Origin: Ichthyophonus hoferi
Lineage: Eukaryota > Opisthokonta > Ichthyosporea > Ichthyophonida > Ichthyophonidae
DNA: 46,674 bases
Direction of reading: 5' to 3'
NCBI GenBank assembly: GCA_002751075.1
Contig: NAOQ01000355.1
Coordinates: 31,173-77,846, forward strand
Within the stretch, counting starts at the first letter, position 1. Each line of letters opens with the position of its first letter. The position numbers and the translations under genes are program-made. Shown piece by piece: positions 35,796 to 46,674 of the stretch. The notes beneath the pieces are model-generated. The model searched no databases, was not told the origin of the DNA, and saw nothing but the letters and a program-made list of their open reading frames with translations.

Positions 35796-38700
35796 AAGAA
35801 GAAATGAAAGAATAAGCGTAGAGTATATGTATATGTGTATGTCAGTGCATTTGAGACATGAACTGTGTGGAAGAGAAGGGGAGAATAAAAGAATAGGTAA
35901 TGTATACATATATATTTTAGTCGAGAAACAATCTGTGCATCTACGTATGTAGTATATGTAGTGTTATAATGTGCGATAAATCTAAATATACAAATATATA
36001 AGGATACATGTATATGTGTGTATATAGGATAGGTAATTGCATAGCATCCTACTTGTATAGAGGGATCTCTTCCAGTTTCTTATCGGCATTAATACGATGA
36101 ACTAGGTCATTTTGCTCGTTGTCATAGGGGGACAATACAACATACAACACAATGTTTTGTAGTAACTGTAAGGGCGTGTTAATGAGTTTGTGATTGGATA
36201 TAAAAGAGCATATGCTAATTATATACAGAAATAAAGAGAGAGGAAAGGAGAAAAAAAAGGCAAACATATGAAGGAAAGAAATGACTAGAGGAAGAAAGAA
36301 GTAGAAAGAGAACAAGAGAGGGTGCAGGATATACAGGGATATATATAGGTATATAGTGGGTATACATACATCTTTCCATTGGACTGGGTCCTCTTGCACG
36401 GAAGGAGTGTCGTAGATAGCACGATAGTACTTACAGATATCCAGGAAGGCATTGTCTTGTTCACACATCTGTACCATTAACTTGTAGTAGCGCAGTTTCT
36501 CGGCCTGTATAGCAGAAGATATGTTAGTGTAAGTTTCCTATTACTATTAAGGTATAGATAGATAGATAGATAGATAAATAGGTGTATAGTATAAGATACG
36601 TTAGTGTATGTCTCCTGTTGCTAATATAAGGTATAGATAGATAGATAGATAAATAGGCCTTTTAGCACTTATAATAAAGTATATTTCTTACTATGTAAAA
36701 CACGTGAATGTAAGGAAAATCATGTCTGACTACATACATGTCAGGGTATCGGTGGTATATATAGGTGTGTATAAATATAGATGATTATTGGCATTTAAAT
36801 ATATTAAACATATAAGGCCATATACACTAAAGAAGAACGACCAGTCTAGCTTAACAAATAATAATAAACCAAAGAGTACAAAAGAATAAAAAACAACAAG
36901 TCAGAGGGAATAGAATAGAGGCCATACCTGAAACTGGTTCTTCTCAAAGGTACGAGGGTTAATCTTTTTACTGATGATTTGAGTGCGAATAGAGTCTCCC
37001 TTGGCTAAGCATAGACGCATTTGTTCTAAAATAAATTCTATCTTCTCTTGCTTCTCCATGGAACCAAAGGTCTCCACCTATATATATGTGTATATGTGTG
37101 TACCCATTCGTGTTACTATAAGTGTGGCATGCCCTCTTACCATCCATTGTTCCGAGTATCACCATTATATATAAATATAGCGCATAGTATAAACAATATA
37201 CCCAATAACATTAACAATACAATAACCACTAGGCATTAAAGTATATTAATAGGTAAAAGGGTACTAAACAAAAAAAAACAAAAAAGACAGAAAGATAGAC
37301 CAACTATATACACACATACATACACAAAAACACAGTAAGATGCAATACCTACCTGTAACTCCTGCAGAATCTCAGCTGCCTCAGCCACACTACCCTGGCG
37401 CTCCTTGATCAAAGCTAGCTTCATAGTCAGACGAGCCCTCTCTATCTCCACGTATATCTGTACATGTTAATGTTAGCACTCTCCGTTTTTCCCTTTCACA
37501 TTCACTCATAGTTCTTACCTTTTTTTAATGGTAGAATTTACTAGATTCCCGGTGTTTTTAAAATATATGTCGTTTATTATTAATATATTGTATTGTATCT
37601 TTTCTTCTGATACTATTAGTATTCATTTTCACAACTTAATATAGCACCTTTTAAAAATAATATTAACATACTATTGCTATTCGTCTCTAGCCCTTATTAT
37701 CTTTTCTATCTCCACGTATAATGGGTATTGTATTTATTGTATGTATTATAGTTACATCTAATCTGTTAGTACTCTCCCTCTCTCTCTCATTTCCTCATGC
37801 TTCCTCTATTGTATATGAAATAATCTACTGTATCTCCTTGTGTTGTCCTGCCTTTGTTAGCTTATATCGGCTATCATTATATATATATATTATATCTTAA
37901 ATCATATCTTTTGTTCCTGTATTATTAGTGTTCATTTTCACATCCTATTGCTACTGATTTCTTATCCTCTCTATCACTAAATATCATCAATATATATACA
38001 TGCACTCAACATGTACATATATGAAACATAAAGTTACACTCATAATAGATATAGGTATATAGGTAGATCACTTGCATTCTTCTTCATATATGGCACCAGC
38101 GTCAAAACTAATAATATCGCTAGTAACAACACATTTCATCAATACAACAAAGTAATAGTACAATATACTAATAATAATACAATATGCTACTAATACAATA
38201 CAACATTAATACAATATACTATTAATATAACATGCTACCTTCCAATAATCAAAAACACCAACAACCTGAAGACATCATAGTACGCGTACAGGTCCACATT
38301 CAGACTCTACATACTCTCTCGTCGTATATATATACCATGTGAAGGTGTTACTATAGTGTATCACAAACTTTAACCCCTTGATTTATCATAAAATAAACAC
38401 TAACTGTGCATGGCTATTGTTCATATTATATATTACTATTCAGCCTTATACCCTCATTATATCTTTCCACATAAATAAAATAAAATACATATATATACCT
38501 TTCCAGCCGTAACATCCCTCAAGGTGTCAATCAAATCCAACTTCTTGTCCATTTCAGTTATCTGGTCTACAATATCACAGGCCTTTTGAACCATCTTAGT
38601 CACTGCTAGCTTTAATTGGCCTCTCCTCTTACTCAACATTACTATCTGCTCTTGAAGTAGCTTACAGTCACCGGATGCAAAGCATAGTTCAACTATACAG

Positions 38701-40550
38701 ACCAGGATACGGCCTGTGGATTGCATATCTGCTGCCTGTAAAGAAAGGGAGAGGGAGAGGAGAGGGTGCGGGAGAGTAAGGGAAATGAGGATAGACAGAA
38801 ACGAAGAGAGAGTAAAGGAGAGAATGCTCAGAAGAGATAAATAGGATGGGGGCGACAGTTAGGTCATCATGTTTAAAGACAAGGTGTATAGATGGGAGGA
38901 GGAGAGAAAGGGAAAGAGAGATAGAGATATAGAGAAACATAGATACATAGAGATATGGCAGAGATACAGAGATAGATACAGAGAAGGAGAGATATTCAAA
39001 GAAAGAAAGTAAGGTGGGATTTTGAGTAAGAGTTCTGCTGATTAGTTGGAAAAAAAATAAGAAGGCTCTAAATATAATGTCTTATTATAGAACTATATAA
39101 ATATCTGCTTAATCATTGGCTACAATAAAGGAGAGACCATCACATTCCTACCAGTCTACATGTGAATCTATATAAGGGTTAAATGTGTATATATTCCTAT
39201 ACTAGTTATAGATACTATAGGTATGATTAGCACACAACATAACAGGGGATGGAGGGAGATTTGATAAAAGGGGCTAGTACCACTGGACAACCTGTGAAAA
39301 TAAACCAATAAACACAGTTACTATAGTACCCACATATATGTATATGTATATGTATATGTGCATAGGCATGTACAGAGATACAGATACGCTTCCCAACCAA
39401 GGATAAGAAGTAGTGGCGTACCGTTCGGGTTTGTTTCTCTAATGCAAGCAACATGTCAAGGGCCTCAACAAGGCTTCCACTCTATTATAAGAGTAAAATA
39501 TATGTTAGTAGAGAGAGAGGTGGGAATAAAGAGATAAGAAGGTCCAATAAGATAGACTAGATATGCAGTCATGGCATGACGTTAAAATTATTCTGCAATT
39601 ATGACTGGATTGCTCAAGTGTGTGCGCTTGATCTCATTTATAATAAAACATAACATTCTTCTCGCTAATTAGGTTTGGTCTCTTGGCTTTTTAACACATA
39701 GTCATAAATGAAAATCAAAGGAAGATAAATAAGATGTGGTAAGAGTTGAAAAAAAGAAAAGAAGGTATATAATAGGTGTAGATGAATAACCAATAGGGAG
39801 AGGGGCAAACAAGGAAAGAGTGAGAATAGAATCAAATAATAAAGGGGAATATGCCAAAGGGAAGCAGTAGAATAAAGTTATGATAAAGTGGTCGGGGTGG
39901 TAGGCCCAGAAAGATAAAATATGTGCTGGGAGGTAAATCATAGGGAAAGCCAATAATATAAATGATAATATTAAAAGGAACAAACTCCACTTGGAGTATA
40001 AAACATATTAAAGGTGAATAAGAAATTGCATATAATATGATATCAAAAGATAAAAGATAAAAACATATTTCGGACATTTACATAAAAAATGTAAGCTTAG
40101 ATAGAAGCACTCGGGCTTGTGTTATTTTTCTCTTAAGTAGTTGTTTTCTTAGTTTTCTCAAGTGTTATGTGAATATGTGTGGGAGTGGATGTGCGGATGT
40201 GTTAAAGGGTTGGGCTAAGCAGCATCAAGAAAACAAAGCAAGAAACTGGAGCAGAATTTTTTTGTCTGCATAAGAAAGTATACTGTAATAGAAGTAGACT
40301 ATATTGTGAAACAAATGGAAAATTTACCCTTTCAAATTTAAATGGTAAAAAGAGAAAACAAAGCAAGCTGTAGCTATGCATATATGTTGTGTATTAGTGG
40401 AAGAAAAAGTAAATATAAAGACGTTATGAAACATGATTTTACCTTTGCCTTCTCCTCTGCCTCTGGAATTTTAATATCGACAGTGGCACTGAAGTCCTCA
40501 GCCATCTTCACATCCGAGGTCTCATCATGAGTGAGTAATAAGTCCGCCAT
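34068..40550 (-). CDS. PSMD12: 26S proteasome lid subunit PSMD12/Rpn5, 12 exons
   Basis: Exons in transcript order: 40550-40443, 39481-39422, 38735-38499, 37457-37353, 37077-36928, 36504-36370, 36165-36053, 35745-35598, 35388-35311, 34899-34804, 34305-34231, 34082-34068; 439 aa (human 456). Rpn5 is a scaffold of the 19S lid that holds the deubiquitinase Rpn11 and is needed for lid assembly. Visible family blocks are [103 protein letters not shown] and [14 protein letters not shown]. The PCI region follows ([18 protein letters not shown], then [17 protein letters not shown]). All phases fit. The last exon is only 15 bases (LLIS-stop); after STH this matches THLIAKEE of human but drops the usual tail. 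It lies head-to-head with the cyclin gene, 1.6 kb apart. Confidence 0.95.
34591..34660. repeat. Interstitial CCCTAAA telomere-like cluster
   Basis: CCCTAAAC occurs three times in 70 bases, with further degenerate CCCTA/CCTAA copies, in the intron between PSMD12 exons 10 and 11. CCCTAAA is the plant-type telomere unit; the animal and fungal unit CCCTAA is contained in it. It is too short and broken to be a telomere here. Confidence 0.45.
36516..36658. repeat. ~70-bp tandem duplication with (GATA)n
   Basis: Copies at 36516-36582 and 36593-36658, each TTAGTGTA followed by a GTATAGATAGATAGATA run and AAATAGG, about 85% alike. They lie in the PSMD12 intron between exons 5 and 6. Confidence 0.8.
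38736..39010 (-). other. Long polypyrimidine tract before PSMD12 exon 3
   Basis: About 270 bases almost free of C and T on the plus strand, so a C/T tract in the PSMD12 transcript. It ends exactly at the acceptor of exon 3 (38736). Similar tracts precede exons 7 and 8 (36166-36330, 35746-35810). A normal tract is 10-30 bases. Likely acts in 3' splice-site recognition, or is simply tolerated low complexity. Confidence 0.6.
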
Positions 40551-42182
40551 AGTTGTAGTGGTTGTAGTTCTTACTTAGTGGTATAGATGTTTTCTCTACG
40601 TATTGCCTTGAATCCTAGTCCAGTTCACTAAGAATATCTTTATATGTCGGTCCAAAACGAACCGAGACAATATTAATACTAAAGAGAATAACAACAGAGT
40701 TAAATTAACGAGTTAACTACTATAACCCAAAGGTTAATAAGATAATAAATAAGTACTACAATATCAAATTTCATTCAAACCCTATTAGGCAGTGATTACG
40801 TTATTCTTACGTAAGCTAATCTCTTGCGCCATTCTAAATATAGTGCATGAAACCACATCGATTGGCTTATTATTAGGGCTGGAAGGCTCGTTTTTCTATA
40901 TTCAATTGTAAATTTATTCATTTGATTTTGAAATATGGGTCTTTTTTCTGTATTTTTCAGTTTAAAAATAGAATATAAAATATTATAAACATCTTCCTCC
41001 AATCAATGCAGATCGTATAAAAGCCCCACAATACCGCAGTGCCCACCTACATACTTGCAAAATTGCCAATTAGTTAAATCGGCTGCAATGAAAAAATGGG
41101 TAGTGATTAGGATGCGCCCAGGAATCGGTAAACCAGCAACGTATATTTTCTAATATGATTAGTAGTATTTATATGGTAAATGTTAAAACAAATGCGTTGT
41201 AATTTTTTTTATAAAGAAATTTCTTTGTGCTTTATGATCCTTGAATGAAATGAGCATCTATAATCTATATATTTGATGACAACGATTTCTTTCATGACAA
41301 GTAAATCTGTCATCTAATCAGCACCAATAGCATTGCAATGCGTAGTTAAGGATTGCCGCTTCTACAAAGTGGTGAGCCGTCATAATGCGATAGGAATGCA
41401 AGTGAACCTGTACCAATTCAACATTACATGTACCAATTCAACATTACATAGAAAATATAAATATATTTATTCGTGTTGGTTTAACCTCGGATACACCCAG
41501 GAATGATTACAGTGATTTGCAGAATTAAAATGACACTCACGTGTCCTATTCATTCTTTAGAAACATAATATTTACAATACTATATTATATGCTCAATAAA
41601 ATTCTTAAAATTTAAAAGTTAAAATATATTGGAATATCTATACAGATTTTTGCATATGATTTGTTTCTAATAGTCCACCACTGTTATAATATGTATCTTA
41701 CCAAGTGATTTAATGCACCTATAGGATTATTTTAAAATCATGTAACCTTTATGTGCATGTTATTACAATCTTATCGTAACTATAAATTAAGAGCCATCTG
41801 AATGCAGATAGGAGTGGTATGTTTACTTTTGTTCGGTGTTCGTACCATCAATATAAGTATGGTGAGTCATACTCTGTTACTGCGAGTGACAAGGAAATAA
41901 CAATTAAATGTATATTATAAATACGCCTTGCTACTCGTATTTGGTGCCTATTTTACATCTATTTTCATAAAATTGATAATTAGATTTATATAGTTAAGGT
42001 TTTTACGGCTACAAAAATCTTTGTACATTCAACCGTAGATATAAGGACGCAAAGACACGTAGAAAAGGACTTGCGACTTTTTCAAAATGTTTTAATCCAG
42101 AAAACATGTAACATAAATACTTTTTATGATACCGTAGATCGGTGTTATGCCCGAATAAACAGGAGACTTCTACAACCAATAA
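40551..42182. other. Bidirectional promoter region PSMD12/cyclin
   Basis: 1.6 kb between divergent genes. It holds an ATTGGCT at about 40861 and a perfect 20-bp tandem duplication at 41409-41448. The 68-codon minus frame at 40796-41002 has no motif support. An AG at 42239-42241, in ATGCAG, could be an acceptor if the cyclin gene has a 5' untranslated exon. I see no other gene. Confidence 0.55.
41409..41448. repeat. Perfect 20-bp tandem duplication
   Basis: TGTACCAATTCAACATTACA is present twice in immediate succession without a mismatch, which suggests a recent slippage or duplication event upstream of the cyclin gene. Confidence 0.95.
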
Positions 42183-43838
42183 ATGCTGTGCTTTTTGGGT
42201 CTTTCTAAAATAACTAACTCCTATCTCTTATCGAATATGCAGTCTGCACCCTCTATTCCAACTTTGTCAACATATTCAAAACAAGAAGTGTATGTAGCAA
42301 ACGCTTTGCCCACTATGTCCAACACACAGAATTCCAACCTACCATATAGTGCAGTACGACAAGGAGGGCTCAACCAGGTATTACAAAGCTCTTCCAATTC
42401 CACGGCCTATTCAATCCAAGCCCGTTTACAAAATATCCGCTCTTTAGGGGCCAATGAATCGGGTACAAAGTCAGGAGCTTCTGTATATTTATCCAAGCCA
42501 TCAACTTATGCCTATCCACCAGCAAAGACCAGTTATCATAGTAGTTATGACTTGGGTAGGCCTCATGCTGGCGGCGCATATGGGCAACTGCAACCGAGAC
42601 AGTGGAATTCCAATTACAGCAGCACTGGTTCATTTCCCCACCCCAATAGTTATTTGCAACAACCGCAGCAGAAAATTTTAACCTCTGCTTCGAATTATGC
42701 TTTAACAAACCCGTCGTCCTATTCAAATACTAACTCCACGGCCAAATCTGCTAGTCTTTCAGTACCTGGATGTGGGCAAGGGCAGACCACTACAAATAAT
42801 GGTGCAACAAACAGTCTTACAGCGCAAATGTTGGCACAGGGAAGGCCCTTATCTCTTTCTGGATCACAGACACAGATACAAACGCAGTTCACACATGTAT
42901 CCGTACGATACTCTGCTGACATCTGTTCCCAAACATCCTCGCTTTCTTCAAAACTACTATCTCGAGAACATTACAATGACAGTTCAGACTGTGCCAGTGG
43001 ATATAGTGAAGCCACGCCGATATCATTACTTAATCGTATTCATATCGGGCAGCCCACCCCACAATTTTTACCAGTTTCTCTCGCGCCCTCTTCCCAAACC
43101 ACCAGCCTACTGGAGCTTGGCATCAGCAATGATCTACTTCTAGCTATATCTAAAAGCACCAAAGATAATTGGGATATTAGTCGACAATATTCTTTTGAGT
43201 ATCTTACTCATTTCATTGGGGACCTCTGTGAAAAAATGGGATGTGAGGTGTTAGTGGTATTAACGGGTATGGTTTATACCAAACGCCTACGTGACAGATT
43301 TCCAGATTCGGGTGCACGTTCTTGTGCAAAGAGAGTGTTTGTAATGGGACTTATGATAGCCACGAAATTTCATCATGATCGACCTTATAATAACAAGGCA
43401 TGGGCTACAATGGTTAAAATGTCCCTCCCTCTTCTTAATAGGATGGAGGAACAGTTTGTTGAGTCTCTTGATTTTGATCTCAATGTAACAGTTGAGGATT
43501 TGTTGGCAGCGATAATGGAGATTAAAACACATATGCGACCTCTGATAGATTTAATTGAAAAGGTGAAACAAATAGAAGTTGATATGAAGAAGAAGCCACT
43601 ATCAGGATCATGTTTGATATCCTCTACAAAGTTGATAGATGATATTGATAGTTCAAGCACCTGTGTACCTTCCTCTCCTCCTACGGTCGATTGTATTCCA
43701 GGTGTTTTTCCAATGGTAGTCAATCTCAAGCAACTGTGTGCCGGAGATAATGTTTGCATATCCCCACGACGTGTTTTAGCTAATAGTCTAGGGGAAACGG
43801 ATACTGCTAGTAATTCTATATGCAAAGTAGTGTGCTAG
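42183..43838 (+). CDS. PHO80/PCL-type cyclin, intronless
   Basis: One uninterrupted frame of 551 aa; a second ATG at 42237 gives 533 aa and may be the true start, because conservation cannot decide. Residues 1-310 are low-complexity, rich in Ser, Gln, Asn, Thr and Tyr. Residues about 335-445 form a cyclin fold of the PHO80 family: YSFEYLTHFIGDLCEKMGCE, VLTGMVYTKRLRDRFP, CAKRVFVMGLMIATKFHHDR, then the family signature YNNKAWATM, LPLLNRMEEQFVESLDFDL and NVTVEDL. The Lys/Glu pair used for kinase contact is likely K395 and E422. In fungi such cyclins activate Pho85-type CDKs in phosphate sensing, the cell cycle and glycogen control; animal relatives are CNPPD1 and cyclin Y. Residues 446-551 have a short charged helix (LIEKVKQIEVDMKKK) and a Ser-rich tail. 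It has no introns, although its neighbours have 8-19. The exact subfamily is not settled. Confidence 0.86.
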   Translation: MLCFLGLSKITNSYLLSNMQSAPSIPTLSTYSKQEVYVANALPTMSNTQNSNLPYSAVRQGGLNQVLQSSSNSTAYSIQARLQNIRSLGANESGTKSGASVYLSKPSTYAYPPAKTSYHSSYDLGRPHAGGAYGQLQPRQWNSNYSSTGSFPHPNSYLQQPQQKILTSASNYALTNPSSYSNTNSTAKSASLSVPGCGQGQTTTNNGATNSLTAQMLAQGRPLSLSGSQTQIQTQFTHVSVRYSADICSQTSSLSSKLLSREHYNDSSDCASGYSEATPISLLNRIHIGQPTPQFLPVSLAPSSQTTSLLELGISNDLLLAISKSTKDNWDISRQYSFEYLTHFIGDLCEKMGCEVLVVLTGMVYTKRLRDRFPDSGARSCAKRVFVMGLMIATKFHHDRPYNNKAWATMVKMSLPLLNRMEEQFVESLDFDLNVTVEDLLAAIMEIKTHMRPLIDLIEKVKQIEVDMKKKPLSGSCLISSTKLIDDIDSSSTCVPSSPPTVDCIPGVFPMVVNLKQLCAGDNVCISPRRVLANSLGETDTASNSICKVVC

Positions 43839-46674
43839 CAGTATTTAACTATGAACATATTAATAATCATGCTGAACATCGCGTACACACTATCACTCAA
43901 ATCGCTCACTATGAATATTATGATATAACTACTTTACTATAACAGGCAGATACAAACCTGCCTCCTATCTAATGTCTTTATTTAATATAGTAAAGCATCT
44001 ACGTATTTAGTTTTGTTTAGCTTTAATTTTAATGGCTATCACATTGAGCATTATATATGATTGATTTAGGTCATCCTGTTTATTTTTGACTAGGAGCTCT
44101 AAAATCAAGCTATCATAAATCTGGTCTTTTACTTTTTTTTATGCTTATGTGAATGGAATTAATATATACCTTCGAAAATCGGTGATAGTGTGTCCAATTT
44201 GTTTTGAATTGGATGATTGTTACCGTGTCTTTCTTTTATGAATCTGAATAATAAGTGGCGACGCTCTTGTAGAGAATAGTGGCAACGCCTTATCGAAATA
44301 TTATCTTATTTGCTTTTAATTGTGTATCTTAAATAGCATGAAAAATCTTAGCTAAATGTCATTTTAAGTATGTTTTAAGTTATACTAAGTTGCAATATTC
44401 TTTAATTTAAGCTTACGTTTGCCAGTGTTTTGGTGATATCAACCAGTGTTGGTATGGAGATGATGTAGAAGCTGGCACAGGGATGGAACATATATCTGAC
44501 GGTTCACCTACTTTTGATGTGATTAATTGACTTATTAATAATGTATATATATCGTCATGCTTATGACTTCACAAGTAGAATTAAATATTTAGAGCCATAA
44601 CGAAAGCGATAGAACAGAGCTCTATTATTTCTAAAATGAAAAACCATGGTTGGCTATAGACTATCTAAATTGAGGATATCCAAGTAGTCAACTATGCGTC
44701 AATGAAGTGCTTAATACACACATTAACTTAAGTAAATAATAATGCTTATTTAGGGTGGTGAAGGTTATTAATTTGACTTGGACAAAGTAAGCACTGTATT
44801 TATCTAATTATTTCTGTACAAATTTGTTTTGGTGAGAGCAGATTTTCAGCTACCACCTTGGTATTTTTAGCATGAAAGCACATTGTTAGTAATAATTATA
44901 TTTAACATTTAATATAAGACAGACACCTCAGTTTGACCAGCAGTTTGTCACTTTAAATATTTTTGTAAAACAAATTGACACTCTCACTCTGTGGGGCACG
45001 ACCTAGACACCTAAGAATAACCTTCTAATAGATATAGCAATATCAGTGTGCATTCTCTCTAACACTCTTTTGGTCTTGTTCATCCGGGTAAGTTAGAGTA
45101 GTTGCTTGACTTTAGGCAGAACATACATATTAGTGGCTTCTTCACCTTTGGGCTTTACTTTGATGTTACATGCCATTGGGAATTGTTGCATGTCATTTAG
45201 TGATCCAACATTATATTTAATATATTCTAGAGTTCCAATAGCTTGCTATATTACAAGGTCCTGCAACTCAGACTAGCCATTATCCCAAAGTTTTAATGCA
45301 GCATGATCTCAACTAGGATAATTAATCTAGGACCCAATTGGCTAAAATAGTTCAAGATTAACTTTATGCTTAACGTTCAATGTAATATAAGCAAACGCAT
45401 TCCTGATTAAAAGCAAGTAGCCTCTTACTTATTTCTCCTTGTAATTGCATGATAAGGATTTAAGTAGTGTGGTAAGATCAGACAATTCTAGTGCGTCTCT
45501 ATGACCCATTGTGAGTTGAATTAGCTAATACAAATGTTTATGATTGGCACCATTTAAGTTATTGAACCTAGCAGCATTGGTGTCAACTAGAAAGTTGGCA
45601 CTGGCAATAAAACAAAGTATAAAAGAAAACAAAAGTCAATAATAAAGGACACTCGCTCACGTATGTGGCAGCACAAGCAAAACATACGAGCCACTCACAC
45701 ATACACGGTAATGAGTAGCAAAAATACAAAATTCTCATAACACACAAATATTTTGACTGGTAGTAGTTATTGTTGATTGACCAGTGTAAATGATAGCTGC
45801 TTGATCAGATCTGTCTTTAAGACTCAGTTATTGCCCTTGAGGGTCTACTGAAGGCCCATATACCAAATCTCTAGGTAACCGACTAGTAATTATATCTATG
45901 TTCTAATTTAGAAGGGATAGATGCTTTAATGTACTCTGGTGTAAATATAGAAATTGCACAATGTGATCGATTATTAAGTGGAGCTATGTAAATAAGCGTT
46001 ATTATTACTATCTAGTGTCAGTAAACAGTTTTCTGACTTCTGAATGAGTGAGCGATTTGAAAACTGATTATCATATACAAGAGCCAGTGGTAGATTAGAC
46101 ATTACAATAAAGATGTGTGCATTATATATATAATTAAATGCAAAATACTTTTGTGTACGTTTACAAGAACTTCATATTTGCCATAGATACAGTAAATATG
46201 TGAACGGATCATTGATGAGTTATTGTAATTTACGTTTATATTTGGCTAATTTTATTTTCATAATCCAATACTAATATTTTCTTCCTAGAATGGTTCTTAG
46301 CTAGCTACCTTATTGTTGTAACTGCACACATATTATGTATTGACAAATCTGTCAAAGAATGCAAACAAGTAACTACTGGAGTATGTATTAATAAGATAGA
46401 GTGATAAGATACAGATATCAATAATACGGAAATGAACAGTTTCTTAGACGATCATGTTATCTAGTCCAATAATGTGATACTGAGTAAATGGGTCCAGATG
46501 ACGATGTGTCAGATGACGATCTGTCCAGGATTGTCAAAGTATGCTAGAGTTCTATAAATATGAGATAGACCATGACCTAAGAGATTAGATGTTTAGTTAC
46601 TAACCTCCTTACTATTGATTGATAAGATAAATTGATAAAATATGGTGTTAGGTATTGATAAGATAAATTGATAA
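43839..46674. other. Gene-poor right flank
   Basis: 2.8 kb after the cyclin stop. The cyclin 3' untranslated region must begin here. A short protein-like frame (44411-44530) and a decayed coding-like stretch on the minus strand (about 45090-45330) are noted in the findings. The rest is AT-rich unique sequence with a few short direct repeats near the right end. Confidence 0.5.
46619..46674. repeat. 20-bp direct repeat at the window edge
   Basis: TTGATAAGATAAATTGATAA occurs at 46619-46638 and again at 46655-46674, 36 bases apart, and the second copy touches the end of the window. It may be the first units of a minisatellite that continues outside. A second small repeat, CAGATGACGAT, occurs at about 46496 and 46510. 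Confidence 0.85.

Noticed and set aside
40796-41002. 68-codon minus frame in the PSMD12/cyclin promoter
   Set aside because: No homology recognised and composition like the spacer; it may hold 5' untranslated sequence of PSMD12 at most.
42370-43825. Minus-strand frames of 60-146 codons opposite the cyclin gene
   Set aside because: They are antisense shadows of a clearly conserved cyclin frame; no motifs, and their limits follow the sense codons.
1-46674. CRISPR arrays, bacterial operons, ribosome binding sites, prophage or rRNA genes
   Set aside because: None seen; intron structure throughout shows eukaryotic nuclear DNA, and the tandem repeats lack spacer-repeat architecture.

Overview
This is eukaryotic nuclear DNA: AT-rich (about two thirds A+T by eye), standard genetic code, canonical GT-AG introns, many microsatellites and no operon structure. 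Six protein genes can be identified by reading exons across introns. The set (DM15-type LARP1, STMP1, IMPA-type inositol monophosphatase, proteasome PSMD12/Rpn5) fits an opisthokont, either an early-branching fungus, a unicellular relative of animals or a simple animal. A PHO80/PCL-type cyclin leans toward a fungal or protist-like lineage. I cannot name the species.

Layout, left to right. 346-1082 (-): the last two coding exons of an STMP1 mitochondrial microprotein. 3306-9825 (+): a 12-exon seryl-tRNA synthetase homologue whose fold is clear but whose catalytic motif 2 and motif 3 residues are gone, so it looks like a pseudo-synthetase. 9826-13154: a hairpin-forming inverted repeat, a Ty1/copia integrase fossil, and at least two phase-matched exons (11459-12006, +) of a gene I do not recognise. 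13155-24430 (-): LARP1, 20 exons, La motif plus DM15 repeats, 713 aa. 24431-28740: mostly gene-free, with possible small genes at 25742-26000 and 26886-27044 and a GC/CpG-rich island near 26290-26530. 28741-32703 (+): inositol monophosphatase, 9 exons, 274 aa, all metal-site residues present. 34068-40550 (-): PSMD12/Rpn5, 12 exons, 439 aa. 42183-43838 (+): an intronless 551-aa PHO80-like cyclin with a long Q/S/N-rich N-terminal region. 43839-46674: no convincing gene.

The genes are unrelated housekeeping or regulatory functions (mitochondrial respiration, translation, TOP-mRNA control, inositol phosphate metabolism, proteasome lid, cell-cycle or phosphate kinase control). They do not form a dedicated cluster. 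The strongest candidate for something undescribed is the catalytically dead cytosolic-type SerRS paralogue. Next come the intronless cyclin in an otherwise very intron-dense locus and two sequence habits of the region: roughly six-fold excess of AGCCAAT/ATTGGCT, and very long pyrimidine tracts, in transcript sense, before 3' splice sites.
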